Below the pieces are notes generated by a model, which was not told where the DNA came from, searched no databases, and worked only from the letters and a program-made list of their open reading frames with translations. DNA of 64,000 nucleotides from Bacillus sp. 1NLA3E (GTDB lineage Bacteria; Bacillota; Bacilli; Bacillales; Cytobacillaceae), in contig NC_021171.1 in NCBI RefSeq assembly GCF_000242895.2, positions 778,001 through 842,000 on the forward strand, read 5' to 3'. The number at the start of each line of letters is the position of its first letter. The first letter of the stretch is position 1. The translations under genes were made by a program, and so were the position numbers. Shown here in pieces: positions 7,782 to 17,848 of the stretch.

Positions 7782-9677
7782 ATGGATATATTAAAAAAAA
7801 TCGAGAGCTATCGTGTTGAAGAAGAGAAGCTGAAGTGGGAAGGGACGTTTGGGGAGTATTTGGAACTTGTTAGGGAAAAACCATGGGTTGCGCAATCAGC
7901 CCATTCGAGAGTTTATAACATGGTTAAGGATGCTGGAATCGAGGAGATTAACAATAAGAGACAATATCAATTTTTCAACAATCAGCTATTTGGACTGGAA
8001 GAGCCTTTGGAGAGACTTGTTGAAGAATATTTCCACCCTGCAGCAAAACGGTTAGATGTAAGAAAACGGATTCTATTGTTGATGGGGCCGGTTAGCGGCG
8101 GGAAATCGACTTTGGTTACGATGTTAAAGCGGGGCCTAGAAAAATACTCCCGTACTGACAGAGGAGCGTTGTTTGCTATTAAAGGCTGCCCGATGCATGA
8201 AGACCCCCTTCATTTAATTCCGCATCATTTAAGGCAGGATTTCTTTGAGGAATATGGAATTCGGATTGAAGGTAATTTATCTCCACTAAATTCAATGCGT
8301 TTGGAAAAAGAGTACGGCGGAATCATTGAGAATGTAATCGTCGAACGAATCTTTTTCTCAGAAGATCGACGTGTAGGAATCGGGACGTTTAGTCCATCTG
8401 ATCCTAAATCACAGGATATTGCTGATTTAACAGGAAGCATTGATTTTTCAACAATCGCTGAATACGGTTCAGAGTCAGACCCACGGGCATACCGTTTTGA
8501 TGGAGAGCTGAATAAAGCAAATCGCGGAATGATGGAGTTCCAGGAAATGTTGAAATGCGATGAGAAGTTTCTTTGGCATTTGTTATCATTAACACAAGAA
8601 GGAAACTTTAAGGCAGGAAGATTTGCACTCATAAGCGCTGATGAACTGATCGTGGCCCATACAAATGAGACAGAGTATCGTTCCTTCATTTCTAATAAAA
8701 AGAATGAGGCCCTTCATTCGCGGATTATCGTCATGCCGATTCCTTATAATTTAAAAGTAACTCAGGAAGAAAAGATATATGAAAAAATGATTCACGAAAG
8801 TGATGTTGCGGATGTTCATATTGCTCCGCATACATTAAAAGTTGCTGCGATGTTTACGATCTTAACCCGGCTAAAAGAGCCGAAAAAAGGTGATATTGAT
8901 TTAATTAAAAAGATGAGGCTTTATGATGGGGAGAATGTTGAGGGCTTCAATTCGGCTGACCTTGCTGAACTGAAAAAGGAATTTGCGGATGAAGGTATGA
9001 GTGGAATTGACCCTCGGTATGTCATTAATCGAATTTCATCAACCATTATTCGAAAAGAAGTTCCTTCAATTAATGCGCTAGACGTATTACGTTCCTTAAA
9101 AGAGGGGCTTGATCAGCATCCATCGATTACTGCTGAATTGAAAGAACGTTATTTAAATTTTATTTCCTTGGCTAGGAAAGAATTCGATGATATCGCCAAG
9201 AAGGAAGTGCAAAAAGCATTTGTTTATTCATATGAAGAATCAGCTAAAACGTTGCTGGATAATTATTTAGATAATGTTGAAGCGTACTGCAATAAAGCCA
9301 AGCTTAGTGACGCGTTGACAGGTGAAGAAATTAATCCAGATGAGAAGCTAATGAGATCAATTGAAGAACAAATTGGCATTTCTGAAAACGCGAAGAAAGC
9401 ATTCCGGGAGGAAATATTGATTAGAATTTCCGCTTACGCACGAAAAGGCAAGCGGTTTGACTACAATTCACATGACCGCTTACGTGAAGCTATTCAAAAG
9501 AAATTATTTGCCGATCTTAAAGATGTTGTGAAGATCACCACTTCATCAAAAACACCTGATGAGCAACATCTTAAAAAGATTAATGATGTTGTCGCTCGGT
9601 TAATTGATGAGCACGGATATAATTCAACGTCAGCAAATGATTTATTACGTTATGTTGGTAGTTTGTTGAATCGATAA
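7782..9677 (+). CDS. prkA: PrkA, AAA+ serine protein kinase/protease-type regulator
   Basis: 631 residues, the normal length. The N-terminal AAA+ part has a P-loop GPVSGGKST near residue 105 and a Walker-B/sensor region; the C-terminal part resembles the PrkA C-terminal domain. In B. subtilis PrkA acts early in sporulation, is linked to sigma-K expression, and is usually co-located with yhbH and spoVR. Here yhbH is 6.6 kb away (16285) and spoVR is near 47.3 kb. The ATG follows GGGGAGGT. Terminator hairpin at 9692-9723. Confidence 0.97.
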   Translation: MDILKKIESYRVEEEKLKWEGTFGEYLELVREKPWVAQSAHSRVYNMVKDAGIEEINNKRQYQFFNNQLFGLEEPLERLVEEYFHPAAKRLDVRKRILLLMGPVSGGKSTLVTMLKRGLEKYSRTDRGALFAIKGCPMHEDPLHLIPHHLRQDFFEEYGIRIEGNLSPLNSMRLEKEYGGIIENVIVERIFFSEDRRVGIGTFSPSDPKSQDIADLTGSIDFSTIAEYGSESDPRAYRFDGELNKANRGMMEFQEMLKCDEKFLWHLLSLTQEGNFKAGRFALISADELIVAHTNETEYRSFISNKKNEALHSRIIVMPIPYNLKVTQEEKIYEKMIHESDVADVHIAPHTLKVAAMFTILTRLKEPKKGDIDLIKKMRLYDGENVEGFNSADLAELKKEFADEGMSGIDPRYVINRISSTIIRKEVPSINALDVLRSLKEGLDQHPSITAELKERYLNFISLARKEFDDIAKKEVQKAFVYSYEESAKTLLDNYLDNVEAYCNKAKLSDALTGEEINPDEKLMRSIEEQIGISENAKKAFREEILIRISAYARKGKRFDYNSHDRLREAIQKKLFADLKDVVKITTSSKTPDEQHLKKINDVVARLIDEHGYNSTSANDLLRYVGSLLNR

Positions 9678-9691
9678 GAAGATACGAATGA

Positions 9692-9723
9692 GGCTAGCTC
9701 ATATAATAGCTAGCCCTTTTCTT
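9692..9723. terminator. Terminator of prkA, possibly shared
   Basis: GGCTAGCT pairs with AGCTAGCC, followed on the plus strand by CTTTTCTTTTT. It lies between convergent genes and may stop both. Confidence 0.75.
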
Positions 9724-9724
9724 T

Positions 9725-10009
9725 TTATTTTTCGGATTCTTCCTCTTTTAGATTAATCTTTTTACACCCTACATATAAACAAGAATAAATGTCTATTCCT
9801 TGTTTTGCTTTTGAAAGCCCTTTAAGGTATGGTTTGACCAAATCTTTAAAATCCGAGGCTACCCCTTCCTCCTCCAAAATTCCATATACATAAAGCTTTT
9901 TTTCTGCAAAAAGAAAGGCGACATTTCCGACTGCTTGATTAGTGGAATCCACGACATTTAATACTTGATATTCCGGAGTGATGACTTCAGGTGAAAAGTA
10001 TATTTGCAT
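9725..10009 (-). CDS. Conserved hypothetical protein, 94 residues
   Basis: The start follows AAAAAAGGAGG at ideal spacing on the minus strand, so the frame is well supported. The product is soluble and acidic, begins MQIYFSPEVITPEYQVLNVVD, and has a mid-part (VGNVAFLFAEKKLYVYGILEEEG) that suggests a small beta-rich fold. Two Cys sit near the C-terminus (CLYVGC). I do not recognise the family. It is 45 bp downstream of the MFS gene on the same strand and probably co-transcribed with it. Confidence 0.75.
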   Translation of the reverse strand: MQIYFSPEVITPEYQVLNVVDSTNQAVGNVAFLFAEKKLYVYGILEEEGVASDFKDLVKPYLKGLSKAKQGIDIYSCLYVGCKKINLKEEESEK

Positions 10010-10054
10010 TTAGGAAAACCTCCTTTTTTAAAATAAAAACGCGCTTCCGCTATA

Positions 10055-11299
10055 CTAAGAAAATTGAAGTTTTTCAAATAATGTATCACTGTCCTCCGCT
10101 GGTTTTTTTTTCTTCACATGAATAAGGACAAGACTTAGTAGGGCAGCAAATAAGGTTAATCCAGCTGTTATAAGAAACATTCCAGTTCGTGACCAATCCA
10201 TTAATGTACTGAAAATGGGTGGACCAATCGCCACTCCTAAAAACCTAACTGAACCATAAAGTGAAGTAACAAAACCCCTTCGATCCGTTGGGACTGAGCC
10301 GGTAATAAAACTATTGATACATGGAAGAACAAGACCCGTCCCAATACTGCTAACTACCAGGACTGAGAAGAACGGAATTAAACTTTCAAAGAAAATGAGT
10401 GAAGCAAATGATGCAGTCATTAGGAGCAATCCCAAAATAATTAACTTTTTCATCAAAGGCATATTTTTTCCGATTTTACTGCCAGTAATATACGATGTAG
10501 TCGTCATAAACAACAATGGTATCGCTAAAATACTACCCTTAAGAATCCCGTCAATATGATGTTCTTTTTCAAGAATGTCGGAAATATAAAACAGAATACC
10601 GAAAAGAGCAAAAAGACAAATTGCCCCTGTTAAATAAGCCGCAAATAACCATCGTCCCTCTGATTTAAATACGGAAATTAGCCCCTTTGCATATTTGCCT
10701 AAAGGAGGGGGTTCTTTTTCTGCTTTCTTTTCTTTTATAAAAAAGATCGTTAGTAAAATTGACGCTAAACAGAAGACGGGAAAGGCGAAGAACGCTGCAT
10801 ACCAAAAGAGAAGGGCAAAAAGAGAACCTAGTATCGGACTAATGACCTTTCCAAACCCATTAGAGGCCTCAACGAGACCAAGAACACGACTTTGTTCAGC
10901 CCCCTTGAATAAATCCCCTGTTAATGCCATGGCAATTGGCGCTGTACCAGCTGCTCCTAAACCTTGCATAACCCTCCCAGCCAGGATCCATGTATATGCA
11001 TTTGAAAACCACGCAGATGCTGCCCCAGCAAGCAAACCACCACAACCATATAAAATAAGTGAAGGGATGATGACTGCTTTTCGTGAAAAACGATCAGATA
11101 AATATCCTAAAATCGGAATGGATATCGCTGCAGCAATTGAAAAAACTGAAATGATCAGGCTTATTTTAAATTGAGAGACATCCAATTCTGTTTTCATTTT
11201 TGGCAGAAGTGGAATCAACATTGAGTTTCCCAAGACTAGAATCATGGGGATGGAGCCAATTGCTAATATCGTTAAACCATTCGGTTTTTGCTTTGACAA
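10055..11299 (-). CDS. yitG: MFS exporter, YitG-like
   Basis: 414 residues with about 12 membrane segments. The MFS motif A is visible as [11 protein letters not shown] after TM2 and [14 protein letters not shown] follows in TM4, typical of drug:H+ antiporter-type exporters. The divergent neighbour is comA/yitD, and in B. subtilis yitG is in the same neighbourhood as yitD, yitE, yitA, yitB and yisZ; this context supports the name. The substrate is not evident; export of a sulfonate or drug is possible. The ATG at 11299 is preceded by a GGGGTG-like site. Confidence 0.7.
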   Translation of the reverse strand: MSKQKPNGLTILAIGSIPMILVLGNSMLIPLLPKMKTELDVSQFKISLIISVFSIAAAISIPILGYLSDRFSRKAVIIPSLILYGCGGLLAGAASAWFSNAYTWILAGRVMQGLGAAGTAPIAMALTGDLFKGAEQSRVLGLVEASNGFGKVISPILGSLFALLFWYAAFFAFPVFCLASILLTIFFIKEKKAEKEPPPLGKYAKGLISVFKSEGRWLFAAYLTGAICLFALFGILFYISDILEKEHHIDGILKGSILAIPLLFMTTTSYITGSKIGKNMPLMKKLIILGLLLMTASFASLIFFESLIPFFSVLVVSSIGTGLVLPCINSFITGSVPTDRRGFVTSLYGSVRFLGVAIGPPIFSTLMDWSRTGMFLITAGLTLFAALLSLVLIHVKKKKPAEDSDTLFEKLQFS

Positions 11300-11469
11300 T
11301 TGATGAACACCCCTAACTAAATAAAATGAAAGCTTTTCTATTGTTTGAAATGGATTAGAACTTTATACAAAGGCTGATGCCTAATTTTCTAAGGAAAAAA
11401 CCTAAACATTACACATTTACCCAATTTTTGAATAATCTATCCTAGAAAAATGAGGAGGCGTTTACCCTA

Positions 11470-12237
11470 ATGGATTTTTTAGAATTACCAAAAAGGACTT
11501 CAGGAGAGAGGTCCTTTGGATTGACTTCAATTGCTGATTTCGGTACTCCGGTTGGGGAGTTAAGGCATATTTTATCTGAATACAATAGCTTAATTGACAT
11601 AGCAAAAATTGGAATTGGATCGGCATATGTGACTCCAAATATTCAGGAAAAAGTCGACCTTTACAAGCAATATCAGATTAAACCTTATTGTGGGGGTACC
11701 TTATTTGAAAAATGTTACTACCAAAATAAAATCCCCGAGTATGTTCACTATTTAAACCATTTAGGGATTGAATGGATTGAAGTTTCAAATGGAACTTTAG
11801 ACATTCCTATTGGTAAGCGTCTCTCCCTCATAAAACAATTAAAAAAGGAGTTCCATGTTATTGCTGAGGTAGGGTCAAAAGACTGTGAAAAGGAAATACC
11901 TATTTCAAAATGGAAGGAAGAAATGGTTCTTTTCCTTGATGCTGGATGTGAGTATGTGATTACTGAGGGGAGAGACTCCGGGACGGCAGGCATATACGGG
12001 AAAAATGGTGACATTAGAGATGACCTTATTCATGAACTAATTAAAGATATAGATTATAAAAGGATTATTTTTGAAGCCCCTACTTCAAAACACCAAATGT
12101 ATTTTATTAAACAACTGGGAGCAAACGTTAATTTAGGGAATGTGAAAATTCAGGATGTTTTAGTATTAGAAGCACAAAGGTGTGGATTACGAAGTGAAAC
12201 CTTTTATATGGAGGATCGTGAATGGTCATTACTTTAA
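11470..12237 (+). CDS. yitD: Phosphosulfolactate synthase (ComA/YitD family)
   Basis: 255 residues, the usual length for the ComA TIM-barrel. The family adds sulfite to phosphoenolpyruvate to give (R)-2-phospho-3-sulfolactate, first known from coenzyme M synthesis; in Bacillus the product sulfolactate is a spore component. Recognisable parts are FGLTSIADFGTP, DIAKIGIGSAYVTP, VSNGTLDIP, IAEVGSKD and EGRDSGTAGIYG. The last 16 bp overlap the next gene, a histidine phosphatase, so the two are translationally coupled. The start follows ATGAGGAGGCG. cysH, sat and cysC downstream can supply sulfite. Confidence 0.93.
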   Translation: MDFLELPKRTSGERSFGLTSIADFGTPVGELRHILSEYNSLIDIAKIGIGSAYVTPNIQEKVDLYKQYQIKPYCGGTLFEKCYYQNKIPEYVHYLNHLGIEWIEVSNGTLDIPIGKRLSLIKQLKKEFHVIAEVGSKDCEKEIPISKWKEEMVLFLDAGCEYVITEGRDSGTAGIYGKNGDIRDDLIHELIKDIDYKRIIFEAPTSKHQMYFIKQLGANVNLGNVKIQDVLVLEAQRCGLRSETFYMEDREWSLL

Positions 12238-12755
12238 TTAGGCATCTTCCTACGGAGTGGAATAAGAAAAAAATGCTTCAAGGAAGAAAAGATATCGATA
12301 TTTCAGATAACCCTAAAATGTATCAGGCTGGAATAAAACGGAACCAGAAGTATTTGCAAGAAATCGCCCCGTTTGAGATTGTTTTGGCAAGTAATTTAAA
12401 AAGGACTCAACAAACGGCGCGATTATATGGATTTGATTCGGAAACTGAGGGCTTATTAGATGAATTAGATTTTGGACCGTTTGAGGGTGTGCCTAGGGAG
12501 AAATTGTTTGAAAAATATGGGGACAAATGGGTGGAAAACCCACGGGAAATTATTCTTGGTGAGAGCATTGCCAATCTTGAATATAGGATTGTTTCCTTTT
12601 TAGATAAATATCAGGGGTATTCAAATATTTTAGTATTTGGTCACGGATCATGGATGAGAGCCATTCTGTCCTATTATCAACAGGGCGATATTAATAAAAT
12701 GAACAAAATAGCAGTTCAAAATAATGAATGCATTACATTACGATTTAATGATTAG
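12222..12755 (+). CDS. Histidine phosphatase-superfamily protein in the ComB position
   Basis: 177 residues of the phosphoglycerate mutase/acid phosphatase fold. The first motif is RHLPTEWN (RHG variant; the phosphorylated His is present). ASNLKRTQQTA, LDELDFGPFEG (acid residue) and FGHGSWMR (second His) complete the active site. The ATG at 12222 lies inside yitD after TGGAGGATCG. In B. subtilis the neighbour of yitD is yitC, the ComB phosphosulfolactate phosphatase, which is absent from this window. I infer that this enzyme dephosphorylates phosphosulfolactate in its place; general sugar-phosphate phosphatase activity is the alternative. Confidence 0.85.
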   Translation: MVITLIRHLPTEWNKKKMLQGRKDIDISDNPKMYQAGIKRNQKYLQEIAPFEIVLASNLKRTQQTARLYGFDSETEGLLDELDFGPFEGVPREKLFEKYGDKWVENPREIILGESIANLEYRIVSFLDKYQGYSNILVFGHGSWMRAILSYYQQGDINKMNKIAVQNNECITLRFND

Positions 12756-12786
12756 AGTGAATATAGGTTGAAATGGAGGGATAGGA

Positions 12787-13497
12787 TTGTCCGGAACGAT
12801 CACATACGAAGCATGGAATGAAGAAAGGGTTGCCCATACTTTGAAAGAGAATCGAGATTATCTAGATATAATTAAATGGGCATATCGTGAATATGGAAAA
12901 GATATTGTGTATGCCTGTAGCTTTGGCGCTGAAGGAATAGTGCTTATCGATTTAATCAATAAGGTCAACAAGGAAGCCCGGATTGTGTTCCTTGATACTG
13001 GACTTCATTTTAAGGAGACATATGACCTAATAGAAAAGGTAAAAGAGCGTTATCCAACTTTGCAGATTGATTTGGTAAAACCAAAAATGACTTTACAAGA
13101 TCAAGATAAGTGGTATGGAGAAGAATTATGGAAAGATAACCCCAATCTGTGCTGCCATATGAGAAAAATTGTTCCGCTACAAGATGTATTAACAGATTCA
13201 TTGGCTTGGATAACTGGCTTAAGGAGAGAGCAGTCCCCGACAAGGAGTAATGTACAATATATTAACAAGGATGAAAAATTTCAAAAAGTAAAAGTCTGTC
13301 CGCTTATCCATTGGACGTGGGATGATGTGCTGACCTATATCGATTTACATCAACTCGAATATAATCCTTTGCACGATCAGGGCTATCCAAGTATTGGTTG
13401 TGAGCCATGTACCATGAGGGTAACCGGAAAAGGTGATATCCGTTCCGGCAGATGGGCTGGTCAAAATAAGACAGAATGCGGACTTCATTTATCATAA
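12787..13497 (+). CDS. cysH: Phosphoadenylyl/adenylyl-sulfate reductase (CysH/YitB)
   Basis: 236 residues. It reduces PAPS or APS to sulfite with thioredoxin. The PP-loop is YACSFGAEGI. Cysteine motifs CC (NLCCHMRK) and GCEPCT bind the [4Fe-4S] cluster seen in APS-reducing enzymes, and KTECGLH carries the catalytic Cys. The cluster suggests that it can use APS as well as PAPS. TTG 12787 follows TGGAGGGAT. It is 31 bp after the phosphatase gene and 41 bp before sat. Corresponds in order to B. subtilis yitB. Confidence 0.93.
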   Translation: MSGTITYEAWNEERVAHTLKENRDYLDIIKWAYREYGKDIVYACSFGAEGIVLIDLINKVNKEARIVFLDTGLHFKETYDLIEKVKERYPTLQIDLVKPKMTLQDQDKWYGEELWKDNPNLCCHMRKIVPLQDVLTDSLAWITGLRREQSPTRSNVQYINKDEKFQKVKVCPLIHWTWDDVLTYIDLHQLEYNPLHDQGYPSIGCEPCTMRVTGKGDIRSGRWAGQNKTECGLHLS

Positions 13498-13538
13498 AAA
13501 TATTGATACATGGACCAAATCAGTAAGGGGGAATTTTC

Positions 13539-14696
13539 GTGAGTCTTAGCCAACCACATGGAGGGAATCTAGTTCAGCGTATTGATCTTTTGTTTCCAAT
13601 TGATATTTCTCGAAAAATTGTTGAACTTGATAAAATGGAATTGAGTGATCTTGAGCTGATTGCAAATGGTGGATATAGCCCACTAAAGGGTTTTATGGGT
13701 AAACAGGATTATGATACTGTTGTTCAAAAAATGAGGCTATCAAGTGGGCTTCCCTGGTCTATCCCCATCACATTGGCAGTAAGCACAAATAAAGCAGCTG
13801 AACTAAAAAGTGGGGAAGAAGTCAATTTAGTTCATAACGGAACCATTTATGGGGTGATGAAGGTAGAGGAAATATATTCCCCAGATAAAAAATTGGAAGC
13901 TGAACTCGTCTATCGAACCTCAGAAAAGGCTCATCCTGGTGTAAAGAAGTTGTTCGAGCGACAAGACGTTTACTTAGGCGGTCCGGTCACACTGGTTAAT
14001 TTTCCAGAGAAGGGACAGTTTGAAAGCTATTATTTAGATCCGCAACAAACAAGAGAAATATTTAAGAAAATGGGTTGGAAAAAGGTTGTTGGATTTCAAA
14101 CGAGGAATCCGGTTCATCGCGCCCATGAATATATTCAAAAGTCGGCATTAGAGTTAGTGGATGGTTTGTTCTTAAACCCGCTTGTTGGAGAAACGAAGCC
14201 GGATGACATACCAAGTGAGATTCGCATGAAAAGCTATCAAGTTCTCCTAGAAAACTATTATCCAAAAAACCGCGTGTTCATGTCGGTATTCCCAGCATCC
14301 ATGCGTTATGCCGGACCAAGAGAAGCGATTTTTCACGCAATCGTTCGCAAAAACTATGGATGTACTCATTTCATAGTCGGAAGAGATCATGCTGGTGTAG
14401 GGGATTATTATGGTACTTACGATGCTCAAAAGATCTTTAGTTACTTTCACGAGGATGAGTTAGGAATTCAGCCGCTGTTTTTTGAGCATAGTTTTTATTG
14501 TGAAAAATGCGAAAACATGGCATCTGAAAAAACATGTCCTCACGATAAACAAAATCATGTCATTTTATCAGGTACAAAAGTAAGAGGAATGTTGCAAAAC
14601 GGAGTGAAACCTCCAAAAGAATTTAGTCGTCCAGAGGTAGTTGAAATTCTGATTCAAGGGATGCAAGAATTGTATATTAAAAACTTAAGGGTGTAG
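13539..14696 (+). CDS. sat: Sulfate adenylyltransferase (ATP sulfurylase)
   Basis: 385 residues, the common length of bacterial Sat. It forms APS from ATP and sulfate. The active-site motifs are [11 protein letters not shown] and [12 protein letters not shown]; a zinc-type cluster [15 protein letters not shown] is near the C-terminus. GTG 13539 follows AAGGGGGAA. The stop codon is 3 bp before cysC. It is the yitA ortholog in the same cluster order. Confidence 0.97.
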   Translation: MSLSQPHGGNLVQRIDLLFPIDISRKIVELDKMELSDLELIANGGYSPLKGFMGKQDYDTVVQKMRLSSGLPWSIPITLAVSTNKAAELKSGEEVNLVHNGTIYGVMKVEEIYSPDKKLEAELVYRTSEKAHPGVKKLFERQDVYLGGPVTLVNFPEKGQFESYYLDPQQTREIFKKMGWKKVVGFQTRNPVHRAHEYIQKSALELVDGLFLNPLVGETKPDDIPSEIRMKSYQVLLENYYPKNRVFMSVFPASMRYAGPREAIFHAIVRKNYGCTHFIVGRDHAGVGDYYGTYDAQKIFSYFHEDELGIQPLFFEHSFYCEKCENMASEKTCPHDKQNHVILSGTKVRGMLQNGVKPPKEFSRPEVVEILIQGMQELYIKNLRV

Positions 14697-14699
14697 CAA

Positions 14700-15299
14700 A
14701 TGGAGAAGCTGGAAAACATCATTTGGCACAATACAACTATTTCCAAAAAGGACCGCCATCGTTTGAATGGTCATAAAAGTTGTGTTCTGTGGTTTACAGG
14801 GTTATCTGGATCGGGGAAATCGACCTTGGCAAATGCAGTCGATCAGGAATTATTCAGAAACGGGTTAAGAAGCTTTGTGTTAGATGGGGATAACATCCGT
14901 CACGGATTAAACAGGGATTTAAGTTTTCATAAACTAGATCGGAAAGAAAATATTCGTAGAATCGGTGAAGTGGCAAAGTTGTTTGTTGAAAGTGGGCAAA
15001 TTGTATCTTCTGCTTTCATTTCTCCGTTTAGAGAAGATCGGGACCTTGTCCGAGGAATGTTTGGAGGCAATGAGTTTATTGAAATCTATTGTAATTGTCC
15101 TATTCACATCTGCGAAAATCGGGATCCAAAAGGTTTGTATAAAAAGGCAAGGAAAGGAGAAATTCATGATTTCACTGGAATAAGCTCGCCTTACGAAGCG
15201 CCTCTGTCTCCTGAAATCATCATTGAAACAAGTAATACGAGTATCGATCAATCTGTAAAGAAAATCTTCTCTTTTTTACAAGCTAAGAGGATCCTCTAA
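14700..15299 (+). CDS. cysC: Adenylylsulfate kinase (APS kinase)
   Basis: 199 residues. It phosphorylates APS to PAPS. P-loop GLSGSGKST near residue 36, DGDNIRHGLNRDL and ISPFREDRD are characteristic. The start ATG is 3 bp after sat, so they are co-translated. Equivalent to B. subtilis yisZ. The block has no sulfite reductase or sulfate permease, so sulfite made here is available to YitD. Confidence 0.96.
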   Translation: MEKLENIIWHNTTISKKDRHRLNGHKSCVLWFTGLSGSGKSTLANAVDQELFRNGLRSFVLDGDNIRHGLNRDLSFHKLDRKENIRRIGEVAKLFVESGQIVSSAFISPFREDRDLVRGMFGGNEFIEIYCNCPIHICENRDPKGLYKKARKGEIHDFTGISSPYEAPLSPEIIIETSNTSIDQSVKKIFSFLQAKRIL

Positions 15300-15318
15300 G
15301 GATTCCCTTAGCTTATCT

Positions 15319-15939
15319 TTATTTCATTTTTCGCCAATTATATGAAAGCTCATAAAGGCTTTGAAATCTGAACGTGTAAATATAATCAATAATGTTGGTA
15401 GATATATATTGGCAAATGATTGCAAATACAACAATTTTATAATCAATCACAAGTGAGGTTAATAAAAAAATAAAGAAATTAATGCCCATCATGACCTTTC
15501 CAGGACTCCAATTTTTATAGGAAGCAATAACTAATGCTGGAATCACCATTCCACCACTAGACGCGCCTGCACGGATGAGCAAACCAACGCCAATTCCGAA
15601 CAAGATACTTCCCGATGCCATATCAAGTAGTATATGTACATGTATATGTGGAAAATAAGAAGTTAAAACGCTTACTGTCGTTGAGGTTGTTGCTACAGAG
15701 ATAATCGTTCGAAATGTCCAAGTGTAGCCAAAATAATTCACCGCAAAGAGCAAAAAAATAATATTTGCAAGCCATAAAGCGAATCCGAGTGGAAGATCAA
15801 ACCAATGGTTCATCAGGATCGCTATGCCTGCTGCACCTCCAGAGGGGATGGAGTGTGGAAACAAAAATAGGGACATGGCCATGCCTTGTAAGACTGCACC
15901 AAATATAAGACAGTAGTATGTCAAAATTGTTTTACTCAT
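15319..15939 (-). CDS. yitE: YitT/YczE-type membrane protein, YitE-like
   Basis: 206 residues with about six hydrophobic segments, including glycine-rich HSIPSGGAAGIAILMNHW and AGASSGGMVIPALV repeats typical of the YitT (DUF161) fold. The function of the family is unknown. The position beside the yisZ-yitA-yitB-yitD genes and the length match yitE. It converges on cysC with only 19 bp between the stops. A role in sulfonate or sulfite transport is possible but only inferred from context. Confidence 0.75.
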   Translation of the reverse strand: MSKTILTYYCLIFGAVLQGMAMSLFLFPHSIPSGGAAGIAILMNHWFDLPLGFALWLANIIFLLFAVNYFGYTWTFRTIISVATTSTTVSVLTSYFPHIHVHILLDMASGSILFGIGVGLLIRAGASSGGMVIPALVIASYKNWSPGKVMMGINFFIFLLTSLVIDYKIVVFAIICQYISTNIIDYIYTFRFQSLYELSYNWRKMK

Positions 15940-16109
15940 CGTTTTATGAAATCAACCATAATAGTAACAACCATATTTTCCAATGCGTATCTCCTCCTTA
16001 GCCAACCTCTCCTTGTCCATTTTATGAGTGTAGAAAATAGAATATGTTGAATACATGATGATTCATTAAAAACATCAGTTTTTCCCATTTTTTGTGAGGA
16101 GGACTAAGA

Positions 16110-16178
16110 TTGTCCAATGTGATGGGCCATCTCATTATTGTAGTAATTATTAGTAAATTATTTGGTTTTCTTGCATAG
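16110..16178 (+). CDS. Possible 22-residue membrane peptide
   Basis: TTG 16110 is preceded by GAGGAGGA at 6-nt spacing. The product reads MSNVMGHLIIVVIISKLFGFLA, a single hydrophobic helix, then a stop. The ribosome site is as strong as those of the real genes around it. The family is not recognised. It lies 107 bp before the sporulation gene yhbH on the same strand, so the two may share a transcript. The rest of the 15940-16284 gap shows nothing else. Confidence 0.45.
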   Translation: MSNVMGHLIIVVIISKLFGFLA

Positions 16179-16284
16179 GATAGAGTAATCCACAATTCTA
16201 TTAATTTTACAGGCAGACTCGGGTTATTGTATGCCACTGAAAGGATTTTTGTGAATCAAAAAAATAATTTAGGGAGGGGTAAAA

Positions 16285-17454
16285 TTGACCGAAATTGATA
16301 ATCAACCGTTTGTTGTTTCCAAAGAAGATTGGTCCCTCCACCGCAAAGGCCACGATGATCAACAGCGTCACCAAGAAAAGGTACAAGAAGCGATTCGAAA
16401 CAATCTACCAGATTTAATTACAGAAGAAAGTATCATTATGTCCAACGGTCGAGAGGTAGTGAAAATACCGATTCGTTCTCTTGATGAATACAAAATTCGC
16501 TATAACTATGATAAAAACAAACATGTTGGGCAAGGTGATGGTGAAAGTAAAATTGGTGATGTCATTGCCCGTGATGGTGCAGGCTCTGAAAAGGGACCAG
16601 GAAAAGGGCAAGGGGCAGGTGATCAGCCAGGGGAGGATTATTTTGAAGCGGAGGTTTCCATGATGGAGTTGGAGGAAGCCTTGTTTAAGCAGTTGGCGCT
16701 TCCTAACCTTCAACGTAAAGAGCAAAATGAAGAGCTTGTCGAAAACATTGAGTTCAACGATATTCGGAAAACGGGTTTAATGGGGAATATTGATAAGAAG
16801 AGAACAATGATGACAGCCTTTAAACGAAATGCCATGCAAGGGACTCCAGGCTTCCATCCTATCTATCAGGAAGATTTAAAATTTAAAACTTGGAATGAAG
16901 TGGTTAAGCCTGAATCCAAGGCAGTAGTTTTGGCAATGATGGATACAAGTGGTTCAATGGGGATTTGGGAGAAATACATGGCGCGAAGCTTCTTCTTTTG
17001 GATGACGCGCTTCTTACGCACCAAGTATGAGACAGTAGAAATTGAATTTATTGCGCATCATACCGAAGCTAGGGTGGTAACGGAGGAAGATTTCTTTACA
17101 AGAGGAGAAAGTGGTGGAACGATTTGTTCATCAGCTTATCGAAAAGCATTGGATCTTGTGAACGAGAAGTATGATCCTAAACGCTATAATATTTATCCTT
17201 TTCATTTTTCAGACGGAGATAATTTAACATCTGACAACGCTCGCTGCGTGAAATTAGTGGAAGAACTTATGAAGGTATCCAATATATTTGGATATGGCGA
17301 GGTCAATCAGTATAACCGCCATTCTACTTTAATGACCGCTTATAAAAATATTAAACAAGAAAAATTCCGACATTACATCCTCAAACAAAAGTCTGATGTT
17401 TTCCATGCGATGAAGAGTTTTTTCAAACAGGAAGATGAAAAAATGTATGCTTAA
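16285..17454 (+). CDS. yhbH: YhbH, DUF444 sporulation protein
   Basis: 389 residues, the full family length. A basic and glycine-rich linker ([20 protein letters not shown], about residues 100-120) precedes a von Willebrand A-like domain with the metal-site motif MMDTSGSMG. Partner of PrkA and SpoVR in sporulation and stationary phase; the biochemical role is unsettled. TTG 16285 follows GGGAGGGG. In most Bacillaceae it follows prkA directly; here the sulfolactate block separates them. Confidence 0.96.
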   Translation: MTEIDNQPFVVSKEDWSLHRKGHDDQQRHQEKVQEAIRNNLPDLITEESIIMSNGREVVKIPIRSLDEYKIRYNYDKNKHVGQGDGESKIGDVIARDGAGSEKGPGKGQGAGDQPGEDYFEAEVSMMELEEALFKQLALPNLQRKEQNEELVENIEFNDIRKTGLMGNIDKKRTMMTAFKRNAMQGTPGFHPIYQEDLKFKTWNEVVKPESKAVVLAMMDTSGSMGIWEKYMARSFFFWMTRFLRTKYETVEIEFIAHHTEARVVTEEDFFTRGESGGTICSSAYRKALDLVNEKYDPKRYNIYPFHFSDGDNLTSDNARCVKLVEELMKVSNIFGYGEVNQYNRHSTLMTAYKNIKQEKFRHYILKQKSDVFHAMKSFFKQEDEKMYA

Positions 17455-17455
17455 C

Positions 17456-17488
17456 AAAACCGACAGGTGGAAAGCCTGTCGGTTTTTA
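17456..17488 (+). terminator. Terminator of yhbH
   Basis: AAAACCGACAGG pairs perfectly with CCTGTCGGTTTT, then T. The following gap to 17848 is AT-rich (several AATATT/TTTTAA runs) and presumably holds the liv promoter; I see no riboswitch or other structured leader. Confidence 0.9.
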
Positions 17489-17848
17489 GCTGCCGCTTTT
17501 ATTATGTTTTTCATCATTATTAAACGGAAAATAGTTTTTTTAATATAGGAAATTCTATAATTTTTTTAAAAATTATTCAAGAAAATGAAGCGATTTCATT
17601 CGCGTTTTTTCGCGATTCTCTTCACATTGATTCTGTCTTATTTCGGATAAATAGTGTCTAAAAAATGAATTCCTTAAAATTATTTAGCAAGAATAACTAG
17701 ACTTAAAGGAGAATATTTTGTACAATATTTTCAGAATATTTATTTTTATCGGTTATTGTTTTGAAATAATATTTAAGGGGAGTGGTTCTAGCTAACTGTC
17801 TTGAATTTTTTGACTATACTGAAAAATCGAGAAAATGGGGGCTATTTA

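Noticed and set aside
17489-17848. Riboswitch or T-box before the liv operon
   Set aside because: No T-box sequence, no SAM, lysine or purine riboswitch core was seen; only AT-rich promoter-like DNA.
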